Part shown: piece after piece, positions 33,707 through 42,395 of the stretch
Position numbering within the stretch: the stretch's first letter is position 1
Layout of the letters: each line of letters starts with the position of its first letter
Assembly (NCBI RefSeq): GCF_001423425.1
Contig: NZ_LMNX01000002.1
Span: 1 to 64,000 of the forward strand
Source: Rhizobium sp. Leaf306
GTDB lineage: Bacteria; Pseudomonadota; Alphaproteobacteria; Rhizobiales; Rhizobiaceae
Length of the DNA stretch: 64,000 nt
Reading direction: 5' to 3'
Notes under the pieces: generated by a model
Seen by the model: only the letters and a program-made list of their open reading frames with translations
What the model was told of the DNA's origin: nothing
The model's database searches: none
Translations under genes and position numbers: made by a program

Positions 33707-34714
33707 ATGAAATCAGGGCTTATCGCCGCCTTAGTTGCGGCACTTCCCACATTCGCCTTTGCCGCACCGACCAGCTACCCGCTGACGATCGAGAATTGCG
33801 GTCGCCCCGTCACGTTCGACAAGGCGCCCGAGAAGATCGTCTCGATCGGTCAGGGCATGACCGAAGTACTTTATTCGCTCGGGTTGGCCGAGAAGGTGGC
33901 GGGCACCGCGGTCTGGGTCGGGCCGGTGCTTGCGCCCTATGCCGGGGTGGATGCGAAGATCAAGCGGCTTGCCGACAACGATCCGAGCTTTGAATCGGTC
34001 GTCAGTCTCGAACCGGATCTGGTCGCTGCGGAGTTCGAGTGGCATGTCGGGCCGATGGGATCCGTCGGCAAGCGCGAGCAGTTTTCCGATCTCGGCATCA
34101 ACACCTATGTCTCGCCCGCCGATTGCGTCGCCAAGACCAATGTCGATGGCGGTGACGGCGTTCGCAACGAACTGTTCAAGATGGACCTGATCTACCGCGA
34201 GATTTCAGAGCTTTCGAAGATCTTCGATGTCGAGGATAAGGGTACCGCCCTGATCGCAGACCTGAAACGGCGCGAAGCCGCAGCCGTCGCATCGATCAAG
34301 GGCGCGGAGACGAAGAACCTGCCGATCGTCTTCTGGTATTCCAGCAAGGAAACCAAGGGCGATGCCTTTATCGCCGGCAAGAACAGCGCACCGGCCTACA
34401 TCCTTCAAACGATCGGCGCCCGCAATGTGGTGACGACGGAAGAAGAATGGCCGCTGGTGGGCTGGGAAACGATTGCTGAGGCCAACCCCTCCGTCATCGT
34501 CGTCGCCACCATGGACCGTCGCCGCTATGCCGCGGATGATCCGGCCGTGAAGATCAAGTTCCTCGAAACCGATCCCGTCGTCAGCCAGCTGGACGCTGTG
34601 AAAAACAGACGTTTCGTGATGATGGACGCCCAGTCGATGAACCCGACGATCCGCACGATCGAGGGCATCGAGACACTCGCCCGGGGCATCCAGTCCTTCG
34701 GCCTTGCGAACTAG
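33707..34714 (+). CDS. B12-regulated ABC transporter substrate-binding protein (BtuF/FecB type)
   Basis: A 335-aa periplasmic binding protein with a signal peptide (MKSGLIAALVAALPTFAFA) and the TroA/helical-backbone fold (RPVTFDKAPEKIVSIGQGMTEVLYSLGL). The start at 33707 has a GGACAGGA site; the longer upstream frame is riboswitch RNA. The riboswitch points to cobalamin or a cobinamide/cobalt-linked substrate. It is the first gene of an importer operon with permease and ATPase. Confidence 0.88.
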   Translation: MKSGLIAALVAALPTFAFAAPTSYPLTIENCGRPVTFDKAPEKIVSIGQGMTEVLYSLGLAEKVAGTAVWVGPVLAPYAGVDAKIKRLADNDPSFESVVSLEPDLVAAEFEWHVGPMGSVGKREQFSDLGINTYVSPADCVAKTNVDGGDGVRNELFKMDLIYREISELSKIFDVEDKGTALIADLKRREAAAVASIKGAETKNLPIVFWYSSKETKGDAFIAGKNSAPAYILQTIGARNVVTTEEEWPLVGWETIAEANPSVIVVATMDRRRYAADDPAVKIKFLETDPVVSQLDAVKNRRFVMMDAQSMNPTIRTIEGIETLARGIQSFGLAN

Positions 34715-34795
34715 GGTGCGGCGGGAGATGATATCTTTCCCTGTTTCCGCCATCGTCGATGAGGCGAATTTGCCCGACCTGCCCAGGCGCCCCAA

Positions 34796-35827
34796 GTGAC
34801 GCGATCCCGTATCGGACGTTGGGCGCTAGGTGCCGCAGGCGTGTTCCTGGTGCTCTTAGCGCTCCTCGTCGCCATCGTTGCCGGGGTGGCGATCGGTGAG
34901 ATGACCATTCCCATGGAGACGACGATTGCGGCGGTGACGAACCGGCTCGGCTTTACGGCCGTGGCCTTGCCGCGCATCCAGGAAGCGGTGATCTGGGATT
35001 ATCGCCTGTCGCGGTCGCTGGTCGCGGCATTCTGCGGCGCCGGACTGGCGCTATCGGGGGCGATTCTGCAGTCTCTGCTGCGGAACTCGCTGGCCGAACC
35101 CTATGTTCTCGGCATTTCGGCTGGAGCCTCGACCGGTGCGGTCAGCGTCATGCTGCTCGGGTTCGGGGCGGGCGCGATCTCGCTTTCCGCCGGAGCCTTT
35201 GCCGGCGCGCTGATCGCCTTTGTCTTCGTGGTGATGCTGTCGAGCGGGCGCCAGACGGCTGACCGGACGATTCTTGCGGGCGTTGCCGCATCGCAATTGT
35301 TCAATGCGCTCACCTCCTACATTGTCTCGACGTCTGCCAATGCCGAACAGGCACGCAGCGTGATGTTCTGGTTGCTCGGCAGCCTTGCCGGCGTCCGCTG
35401 GCCGGAGGTGACGCTTGCCGCATCGGTCGTCACCATCGGGCTCATCGTCTGCATCTGGCATGCGCGGGCGCTCGATGCGTTTACCTTCGGCGAGGATGCG
35501 GCGCGGTCGCTCGGCATCGCGGTCCGACGGGTGCGCGTGGTGCTGCTGCTTGTCACGGCGCTGATGACGGCGACGATCGTCAGCATGGTCGGCGCGATCG
35601 GCTTTGTCGGTCTCGTCATTCCGCATGCGGCCCGGTTTATCGTCGGTCCCGGCCATATCCGGCTTCTGCCTGCCTGTGCGCTGATCGGTGCGTTGTTCAT
35701 GGTGCTCGCCGATATCGTGTCGCGCATCGTCATCGCACCGCAGATCCTGCCGATCGGGGTGGTGACGGCGCTGGTCGGTGTTCCCTTCTTTTGCGTCATT
35801 CTCTATCGGGCACGGAGGGTCGCATGA
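34796..35827 (+). CDS. FecCD-type ABC permease
   Basis: A 343-aa permease with about 9-10 helices of the BtuC/FecCD family (GAILQSLLRNSLAEPYVLGISAGA, GAIGFVGLVIPHAAR). The GTG start at 34796 overlaps by 4 bases (GTGA) the stop of a possible 23-codon leader frame starting at 34727. It forms the membrane channel of the B12-controlled importer and overlaps the ATPase gene (ATGA at 35824). Confidence 0.93.
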   Translation: MTRSRIGRWALGAAGVFLVLLALLVAIVAGVAIGEMTIPMETTIAAVTNRLGFTAVALPRIQEAVIWDYRLSRSLVAAFCGAGLALSGAILQSLLRNSLAEPYVLGISAGASTGAVSVMLLGFGAGAISLSAGAFAGALIAFVFVVMLSSGRQTADRTILAGVAASQLFNALTSYIVSTSANAEQARSVMFWLLGSLAGVRWPEVTLAASVVTIGLIVCIWHARALDAFTFGEDAARSLGIAVRRVRVVLLLVTALMTATIVSMVGAIGFVGLVIPHAARFIVGPGHIRLLPACALIGALFMVLADIVSRIVIAPQILPIGVVTALVGVPFFCVILYRARRVA

Positions 35828-36609
35828 CATCCGATCCCGTATCCGCCCCGGTCCTGGCCGCAACTGCCGTGAGCTGGCTTGCCGGACGCAAGGTCATCCT
35901 CGATGGCGTCACGGTTTCGGTCGATGAGGGCCGGACGCTCGGGCTGATCGGGCCTAATGGTTCCGGCAAGTCGTCACTGATCCGACTGCTGGCGGGTCTG
36001 AGGGCGCCCGCCGCCGGCAAGGTCACGCTCGACGGAAAGCCGATGAGCGGTTTCGCACGACGCGAGCTCGCCCGGCGCGTTTCCGTTGTCGAACAGCATT
36101 CGGCAACCGAAGCAAATGTCACCGTCATCGACGTGGTCCGGCTTGGACGCACGCCATACCGGTCGGCGCTGTCGCCCTGGACGCAAGAGGACGACCGGAT
36201 CGTGACCGAGGCTCTGGTCCGCGTCGGGCTGGATGATCGCCGCGAGCAGTTCTGGCATACGCTGTCGGGGGGCGAGCGTCAGCGCGTGCAGTTGGCCCGG
36301 GCGCTCGCACAGTCGCCGTCGGTGCTGATCCTCGACGAACCGACCAACCATCTCGACATCCAGCATCAGATCGACATCCTGCGGCTCGTCTCGGAGCTGC
36401 CGCTGACGACGGTCGTTGCGATCCACGATCTCAACCTCGCCGCCCGGTTCTGCGATGTGATCGCCGTGCTTTCCGAAGGACGCCTTGTCGCCTTCGGTCC
36501 GCCCACCGATATTCTGACCGAGAAGACGATCGCCGACGTGTTCGGCGTTGAAGCCCATGTTTCGACCTCGCCGCATCACGGCCGGCTGCATATCCAGTTC
36601 CTGATGTGA
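35824..36609 (+). CDS. ABC transporter ATP-binding protein (BtuD/FepC type)
   Basis: A 261-aa ATPase: Walker A GPNGSGKSS, signature LSGGERQRVQLARAL, Walker B LILDEPTNHLD and the switch His in AIHDLN. It is translationally coupled to the permease gene and completes the importer. The in-frame ATG at 35791 is rejected because 35824 overlaps the permease stop at the standard spacing. Confidence 0.95.
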   Translation: MTSDPVSAPVLAATAVSWLAGRKVILDGVTVSVDEGRTLGLIGPNGSGKSSLIRLLAGLRAPAAGKVTLDGKPMSGFARRELARRVSVVEQHSATEANVTVIDVVRLGRTPYRSALSPWTQEDDRIVTEALVRVGLDDRREQFWHTLSGGERQRVQLARALAQSPSVLILDEPTNHLDIQHQIDILRLVSELPLTTVVAIHDLNLAARFCDVIAVLSEGRLVAFGPPTDILTEKTIADVFGVEAHVSTSPHHGRLHIQFLM

Positions 36610-36615
36610 ACCGGT

Positions 36616-37482
36616 CTAGGCGGCGGCGATCTGTAGCAGGTTGCGCAGCAGCATCGCACGGGTGAGCGCGCCGACCGAACCCTGCGGCGGCGTTACCCAA
36701 CCTGCGACCTCAGCGACATCGGCGGCCACGTCCGAGACCATCGAACCTTCTGCGCCGTAGCTGATGCCGACGCCGACGACGGCGGCACCGGGTTTGACCA
36801 TGTCTGCGGTGACGAAACCGGGTTGGCCAAGGGCGGCGATGACGATATCGGCGCGCCTGACGTCCTCGGCGATATCCCGAGAGCCGCTATGCAGCAGGGT
36901 CACCGTCGCATCGATTCCCCGAGCCGAAAGAAGCATGGCAAGCGGGCGACCGACGAGCTGGCCGCGGCCGATGATGGCCACCCGGCGTCCCGTAAGCGGA
37001 ACGGAATTGTCCTGCAGAAGCGCGAGGATGGCGGCCGGGGTGCAGGGCAGGAGGCCCGGTTTACCCGACAGCAGCAGCCCGAGATTCTGCGGGTGCAGGC
37101 CGTCGATATCCTTGGCCGGCGACACGGCGGTCATGACGCGTGTCTCGTCGATCTGAGGCGGCAGCGGCAGTTGCACCATCTGGCCGTGGATGGCTGGATC
37201 GGCATTGACAGTGGCAATCCGTTCGAGCAGGGCTTCGGTGGTCGTATCCGAGGGCAGGCGCAGGTCGACGGCCTCGATACCGACCTCGACACAGTCCGCA
37301 TGCTTTCGGCCGATATAGGTGGCGCTGGCCGGATCGTCTCCCACCAGCACCGTCACCATCTTCGGCGCAATGCCGCGCGCGCGGAGATCGGCAACCTGCG
37401 CTGCCATTTCGCGCCGCAGCCGAGCGGCGAGGGCTTCGCCGTCCAGCAGTGTTGCGGGCGTTCTTGGCGTTGTCACGCTCAT
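36616..37482 (-). CDS. folD: Bifunctional methylenetetrahydrofolate dehydrogenase/cyclohydrolase
   Basis: A 288-aa FolD with all catalytic features: Tyr/Lys in SATYIGRKHADC, Gln in MVQLPLP, Asp in KDIDGLHP, CTP motif and the NADP loop IGRGQLVGRP. It oxidises methylene-THF to formyl-THF. Its ATG overlaps the stop of the upstream binding-protein gene (ATGA), so it is the last gene of an eight-gene operon. That link to a catabolic operon is unusual and suggests the pathway makes or uses one-carbon units. Confidence 0.95.
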   Translation of the reverse strand: MSVTTPRTPATLLDGEALAARLRREMAAQVADLRARGIAPKMVTVLVGDDPASATYIGRKHADCVEVGIEAVDLRLPSDTTTEALLERIATVNADPAIHGQMVQLPLPPQIDETRVMTAVSPAKDIDGLHPQNLGLLLSGKPGLLPCTPAAILALLQDNSVPLTGRRVAIIGRGQLVGRPLAMLLSARGIDATVTLLHSGSRDIAEDVRRADIVIAALGQPGFVTADMVKPGAAVVGVGISYGAEGSMVSDVAADVAEVAGWVTPPQGSVGALTRAMLLRNLLQIAAA

Positions 37483-38648
37483 TTCAGGCCGATCGAGGGA
37501 TCGATGAAGCGGTTGGTCACGACCTGATCCGGCTTCACATCCGGATCGGCGCGCTCGTCGAAACGGGGCTTCACCAGTTTCAGCATCTCGGCGACGCGGT
37601 CCATGTCGAAATCGCCGATCGTCGCGTTGGGGCCGTTGCCGATAATGCCGGTCTCGACCATCGTCCTTGCGGCATAGGCCATCAGTTCGGGCGCGGTTTT
37701 CCACCAGCTGGCCGCGTGGCCTGCGGTGTTGAAGTCGGCGATCACCTTGTTCGCCTCGGCCGGAACCTTGGCATAGTCGGCGGTCGCCTGCTGCAGAAGC
37801 GGAACGAGCTTTGCCAGGCACGGTGCGAGCTCTTCCATCCTCGCTGTGGCGACGGAGAGCATGCCGGTGTAGTTGCGATAGCCGAGGTCGTTCATGTTGA
37901 GGTAGCCGATCGGCTTGCCCCAGTTGTTGCCGTGCTCGAACTTGTAGACTTCGCTGGTGACAAAACCCTGGTTCAGCCACGTGCCGTTGTTGGTGAGGAA
38001 ATTCTCGCCGTCGCCGCGATAGCCCTCGACGAACACATCCGCGGGAATGCCCTGCTCGACGAGGTAGAGACCGAAGGTGCGCTTGGTGGTCGAGACGTAG
38101 ATCTTGCCCTTGCCGCTCTCTGCAAAGGTCTTGAGATCGGCGATCGACTTGAAGCCGTCAGGATAGGTGGCCTTGTCCCACAGGAGAACCGTCGGGGCGA
38201 TGTCGAGCGGTGCCATGACGCCGACCACGGGGAAGCGCTTGGAGAAGATAAAGGCGTTGTCCAGTTCCTGATAGCCGAGATGCGGTGTGACGCCGGCCTT
38301 GGAATTGCCCATGTAGAGCGCCGAATAGGCGGTCTCGCCATCGCCCATGCCAAGCCCGCCGCCACCTTCGAGGATGGTCAGCTCGATGCCGGTCGAGCCG
38401 AGGGGACCGGTATATTGGCCGGACGTCATCTCCCCGCCCGAGCCGATCAGCTGATAGAGCGGACCTTGCTCGGCCTGGGCCAGCCAGTCTTTCTGGATGA
38501 TGAACGGGCTGGGGCAGACATCGGCGAGCGGCGTCTTGTAGCGGCTCTTGGCGAACTCGCCGGCGGTCGCGCCATTTGTAGACAAGGCCGTTGCGAACGT
38601 GGCGATCACCACTGCGGTGGTCAGTGTGGCAGTCAGTTTATTTGTCAT
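37479..38648 (-). CDS. NitT/TauT-type ABC substrate-binding protein
   Basis: A 389-aa periplasmic binding protein: signal peptide of about 29 residues (ATALSTNGATAGEF), then an NMT1/SsuA-like body (SSIADLKTFAESGKGK-like hinge, GYRGDGENF). Related transporters carry nitrate, taurine, sulfonates, thiamine precursors and other small heteroatom compounds. No substrate can be read directly. It is coupled with permease and ATPase genes upstream and with folD downstream. Confidence 0.87.
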   Translation of the reverse strand: MTNKLTATLTTAVVIATFATALSTNGATAGEFAKSRYKTPLADVCPSPFIIQKDWLAQAEQGPLYQLIGSGGEMTSGQYTGPLGSTGIELTILEGGGGLGMGDGETAYSALYMGNSKAGVTPHLGYQELDNAFIFSKRFPVVGVMAPLDIAPTVLLWDKATYPDGFKSIADLKTFAESGKGKIYVSTTKRTFGLYLVEQGIPADVFVEGYRGDGENFLTNNGTWLNQGFVTSEVYKFEHGNNWGKPIGYLNMNDLGYRNYTGMLSVATARMEELAPCLAKLVPLLQQATADYAKVPAEANKVIADFNTAGHAASWWKTAPELMAYAARTMVETGIIGNGPNATIGDFDMDRVAEMLKLVKPRFDERADPDVKPDQVVTNRFIDPSIGLK

Positions 38649-38693
38649 TTTTGTTCCCCTGATTGCTTTTTCTAGGTCAGTTCAACAGCGATG

Positions 38694-39578
38694 TCAGCGT
38701 TGCCTGTCGCTCGATTCGTGCCAATGCGCAAACAGCCGGTTCCCGAGCCAGTTGAAGGACAAGTAGACGGTGATCGACAGGGCAGAGGCGACGATCAGCG
38801 CGGCATACATCTGCTCGTATTTGAAATCGATCTTGGCGTTCATCAGCAGCTGACCAAGGCCTCCCTTGCCGGACAGGAAGAACAGTTCCGACACGATCGC
38901 GGCGATGACGGCGAGGCTGCCGGAAATCCGCAGGCCCGCAAACAGCGTCGGCGCGGCAGACGGCAGCGCGGCCTTGCGCAGCATCACCCACCAGGAGGCA
39001 TTCTGCAGCTTGAACAGTTCGAGAATGTTGCGGTCGACGCTTTTGAGGCCGAGCAGCAGCGTCGTCGGAATGGCGAAGAAGGTGAACAGCGCGACGATCA
39101 GCACCTTGGGCAGAAAGCCGAAGCCGAGGGCGCTCTGGATCAGCGGAATTATCGCCATGATCGGGATCGACTGCAGCGCCACGAGATAGGGGAAGACTGC
39201 TTTTTCCAGCGCATAGACGCGGAACATGACGATGCCGAGCATGATGCCGACGGGAATCGACACCGCAAGTCCCGTGATGGCGATGGAGATCGTGGTCAGC
39301 GCCCGCATCAGCAGCTCAGAGCGGAAGGCTGCAATGCCGAATGCCTGGCTCCACAGGCCCTCCGCACTCGGCATCAGGAACTGGCGATGCGCTGGAAGGT
39401 CGGCCCGGATCAGGGCGTAGGCTGCGACGATCAGGATGCCGAGGATGAGAGGCGGTGCGAAGCTTAAGACGAGGCGGCGGCCGACGCTTGGTGCCGGTGC
39501 AAGCGGGACGGGGCTGTAGCGCTCGACCTGCGCCTTCAGCGGCGTCGATTTGTAAGCGGCGACAATAGGATCCGACAT
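38694..39578 (-). CDS. NitT/TauT-type ABC permease
   Basis: A 294-aa permease with six helices of the SsuC/TauC/NrtB family; the cytoplasmic EAA-type loop is visible around LKSVDRNILELFKLQNASWWVMLRKAALP... and the coupling motif continues GLRISGSLAVIAAIVSE. The start is the ATG at 39578; the frame running to 39806 lies in the ATPase gene. It is 5 bp from the ATPase gene. Confidence 0.9.
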   Translation of the reverse strand: MSDPIVAAYKSTPLKAQVERYSPVPLAPAPSVGRRLVLSFAPPLILGILIVAAYALIRADLPAHRQFLMPSAEGLWSQAFGIAAFRSELLMRALTTISIAITGLAVSIPVGIMLGIVMFRVYALEKAVFPYLVALQSIPIMAIIPLIQSALGFGFLPKVLIVALFTFFAIPTTLLLGLKSVDRNILELFKLQNASWWVMLRKAALPSAAPTLFAGLRISGSLAVIAAIVSELFFLSGKGGLGQLLMNAKIDFKYEQMYAALIVASALSITVYLSFNWLGNRLFAHWHESSDRQR

Positions 39579-39583
39579 GGCGC

Positions 39584-40384
39584 TCAGGCCTCTATGGCAT
39601 GGCGAAGGGCACGCGATACCGCTCCGCACAGTTTCGAGAATTCCGGCTCGTAACGCAGGTCCGGCTGGCGCGGGAAGGGAAAGCCGATGTCGAGCGTATC
39701 GATGATGCGGCCGGGCCGGCGCGACATCACCACGACCTTGCTCGACATGTAGACGGCCTCGGGAATGGAGTGGGTGACGAAGATGCCGGTGAAACCTTCG
39801 CGGCAATGAAGGTCGATCACCTCGTCGTTCAGCCGTTCGCGGGTGATCTCGTCGAGCGCGCCGAACGGTTCGTCGAACATGAAGACATTGGGATTGAGCG
39901 CCAAGGACCGCGCCAGCGAGGCGCGCATCCGCATGCCGCCGGAAAGCCTTCGCGGAAAATGGGCCTCGAAGCCGGAAAGGCCGACGAGCTCGATCTTTTC
40001 CTTGGCGATTTCGCGGCGCTTCGCGGCCGGGTAACCGCGCAGCTCCATCAGCAGTTCGACATTACCCTGCACTCGCCGCCATGGCAGCAGGGTCGCATCC
40101 TGGAACGTATAGCCGAGCTGCTGCCGATCGACCCAGACATCGCCGGAACTGTGGCTCGACAGGCCGCTCGCGATCCGCAGCAGCGTCGATTTTCCGCAGC
40201 CGGACGGGCCGACGATCGACACGAACTCGCCATGTCCGATGGCAAGGTCGACATCGGAGAGCGCTTCCGTTCCATCCGGGAACGTCATCGAGACCTTTTC
40301 GAACACCACGGCATTGCCGCCGGGCAGGGGCGGGTGGGGACGTGCACCAATATCGGCGGCGTTGACTGTCGGCGATCCCGTCAT
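39584..40384 (-). CDS. NitT/TauT-type ABC ATPase
   Basis: A 266-aa ATPase: Walker A GPSGCGKST, signature LSGGMRMRASLARSLA, Walker B FMFDEPFGALD and switch His in FVTHSI. The subfamily motif FQDATLLPWRRVQGNV is typical of SsuB/TauB/NrtD. It lies 21 bp after the quinone-reductase-like gene. Confidence 0.95.
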   Translation of the reverse strand: MTGSPTVNAADIGARPHPPLPGGNAVVFEKVSMTFPDGTEALSDVDLAIGHGEFVSIVGPSGCGKSTLLRIASGLSSHSSGDVWVDRQQLGYTFQDATLLPWRRVQGNVELLMELRGYPAAKRREIAKEKIELVGLSGFEAHFPRRLSGGMRMRASLARSLALNPNVFMFDEPFGALDEITRERLNDEVIDLHCREGFTGIFVTHSIPEAVYMSSKVVVMSRRPGRIIDTLDIGFPFPRQPDLRYEPEFSKLCGAVSRALRHAIEA

Positions 40385-40405
40385 GACAAATCCCCTTTTC
40401 TCATC

Positions 40406-40987
40406 TCAAAACCGCAGCATGGACGTGCGGACCTGCTCGATGAAGGCCTCCGTGCGCTCATTGGTGACGTTGTTGATATCGTAGAGCGCGTGATATTTCA
40501 CCTTGACCCGCGGATTGCAGACGACGCGCAGGAAGCGGGTGGCGTTGCGGCGTGGTGGATCGCCGAGAACCATCGCACGCCAGCGTTTCGAGCCGTAGGT
40601 GGTGACGGTCGCGAGCTTGCGGATATTGGTGAGGCCCGGCGAAAGCTGCCCGTCCTGCAGCTTGAACGACACGTCGGGCAGAAACACCCGGTCGAAATAG
40701 CCCTTGAGGATCGCCGGCCAGCCGAAATTCCACACGGGATGGCAAAGAACCAGCGCATCGCTGGACATCAGCCGGTCGACATAGGGCGCGACGCGGCTGC
40801 GATTGATGGAAAGGTCGTGATAATCGCGCCGATCCTCCGCCGACAGAACCGGATCGAACCCTTCGGCGTAAAGATCCAGATCGTCCACCGTATGCCCGGC
40901 CTTGAGCAGGCTCGCGACGACCGTATCGTGCAGACGCGAGGCGAGGCTTTCCTTCAGCGGGTGGGCGTAAATGACATGTACCTTCAT
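40406..40987 (-). CDS. NAD(P)H:quinone reductase-like flavodoxin-fold protein
   Basis: A 193-aa protein of the DT-diaphorase/MdaB-type group: VHVIYAHPLKESLASRLHD at the N-terminus and LVLCHPVWNFGWPAILKGYFDRV, the FMN/FAD binding loop. Such enzymes do two-electron reduction of quinones or similar acceptors. It lies 16 bp from the FAD oxidase gene in the same operon, so it may reduce or recycle an electron acceptor or a ring intermediate. Confidence 0.88.
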   Translation of the reverse strand: MKVHVIYAHPLKESLASRLHDTVVASLLKAGHTVDDLDLYAEGFDPVLSAEDRRDYHDLSINRSRVAPYVDRLMSSDALVLCHPVWNFGWPAILKGYFDRVFLPDVSFKLQDGQLSPGLTNIRKLATVTTYGSKRWRAMVLGDPPRRNATRFLRVVCNPRVKVKYHALYDINNVTNERTEAFIEQVRTSMLRF

Positions 40988-41003
40988 CGGTCCAAAATTC
41001 TCG

Positions 41004-42395
41004 TTATCGGTTGAAAAGGAAGATGCGGCCGGGAGCGGGGACCCAGTCAGGATGCGTCCAGGCGATCATCTTGCCGGGGTTGAGCAGGCCCTTCGGATCC
41101 GTGTGGCGCTTGAATTCGAGCTGGGCCGGATCTGTGCGTTTCATGCCGCCTTCTTCGAGCGTTACCCGGTGCGGGTTGAACACCGTGACGCTCAGCCGTG
41201 TTTCCAGGATCTCGACCACCTCTTCGAGCCGCTCAGTGCTCTCGTATCGCAGCAGCGGCATGGCGACGGCGGCGACCTTGCCGGAAAACCGGGTGAATTC
41301 GAAATGCAGGATCAGCTCGTCGCCGAATGTCTCGGCGATGCGGTCGATCGCGCCATAGAGATCGTCCTGCGGCAGCATCATCTGCAGGTAGGTGATCGAC
41401 GGATCGATCTTGATCGCCCGAAGCGTCGTGTGGTTCCAGGCGAGCTCATAGGCTGGCGGCAGGCGCATGCCGGCACCATCCCGGTCGGCGCGGAAGCGGA
41501 TGACGGCGCCGGCGGTATCGTCGACTGCGGTCACTAGCGTATCGAGATCCTGCCTTGCAACCATGACCGCAATCAGGGCCTCGCCGGATTGCAAAAAAGG
41601 CGCGTGCCGGGTGAAATACCGATCGGGAATGGCGCTTTCGAAGGTAGAGAGCATACGCAGGCTGATCGCGTCATCCTCACCGAGACGAAAGGCAAGACGG
41701 TTCGCGGAGGCAAAATCGGGTGCGCCGATCAGCACGTCGACCCAGTCTCCGGCCGGGTCGACCGGGATCTCGATCTCGGTGATGACGCCGTTGACGCCGT
41801 AGGCGTGTGCCGCCTTGGCAATGTCGTCGCCGACAAGGTCGATGACGCGGGGCTCTGCCTCCATCGTCACGAGACGCAGGCGGCGGATATTGGCGGGATT
41901 GCGCAGGCCGCCCCAGCGGATGGCGCCGACACCGCTCGATCCGCCGGCGATGAAACCGCCGAGCGTCGCAGTTGCCGTGGTGGACGGAAACAGGCGGATT
42001 TCCAGGCCCTTTTCACGCGCCGCCTGTTCAAGATCTGCGATGACGGCGCCGGCTTGGGCAACGAGATGATCGTTGCCGATGCGAACGACCCCGTTCATGT
42101 GTTTCATATGGAGGACGACGCCGCCCTGTAGCGGCATGGACTGGCCGTAGTTGCCGGTGCCGGCGCCTCTCACGGTAACCGGCACGTTGCAGCGGTGGCA
42201 GATCGAAAGGATCTCGATCACCTCGGCTTCGCTGCGGGGAGCAACCACCAGATCGCCGCAGACGTCTTGCAAAAGATCCTTCAGGACCGGGCTGTACCAG
42301 TAGAAGTCCCGGCTTTTCTGCTGCACCGTGCGCGGATTGTCGTCGATGTCGAACCGGGCGAGAGCTGCCCGGCAGGCTTCCAGATCTGCACTCAC
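41004..42395 (-). CDS. GlcD-like FAD-linked oxidase
   Basis: A 463-aa FAD_binding_4 (VAO/PCMH-type) oxidase: TVRGAGTGNYGQSMP and GGFIAGGSSGVGAIRWGG form the FAD pyrophosphate and isoalloxazine sites, and the C-terminal FAD-oxidase domain ends PKGLLNPGKMIAWTHP. The GTG start at 42395 overlaps the stop of the amidohydrolase gene (GTGA). A longer frame to 42914 is antisense extension. It probably oxidises an organic acid or alcohol formed by the neighbouring hydrolases. Confidence 0.88.
   Translation of the reverse strand: MSADLEACRAALARFDIDDNPRTVQQKSRDFYWYSPVLKDLLQDVCGDLVVAPRSEAEVIEILSICHRCNVPVTVRGAGTGNYGQSMPLQGGVVLHMKHMNGVVRIGNDHLVAQAGAVIADLEQAAREKGLEIRLFPSTTATATLGGFIAGGSSGVGAIRWGGLRNPANIRRLRLVTMEAEPRVIDLVGDDIAKAAHAYGVNGVITEIEIPVDPAGDWVDVLIGAPDFASANRLAFRLGEDDAISLRMLSTFESAIPDRYFTRHAPFLQSGEALIAVMVARQDLDTLVTAVDDTAGAVIRFRADRDGAGMRLPPAYELAWNHTTLRAIKIDPSITYLQMMLPQDDLYGAIDRIAETFGDELILHFEFTRFSGKVAAVAMPLLRYESTERLEEVVEILETRLSVTVFNPHRVTLEEGGMKRTDPAQLEFKRHTDPKGLLNPGKMIAWTHPDWVPAPGRIFLFNR

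Noticed and set aside
37483-37980. N-terminal extension of folD
   Set aside because: It lies within the binding-protein gene in another frame; the ATG at 37482 gives normal FolD length.
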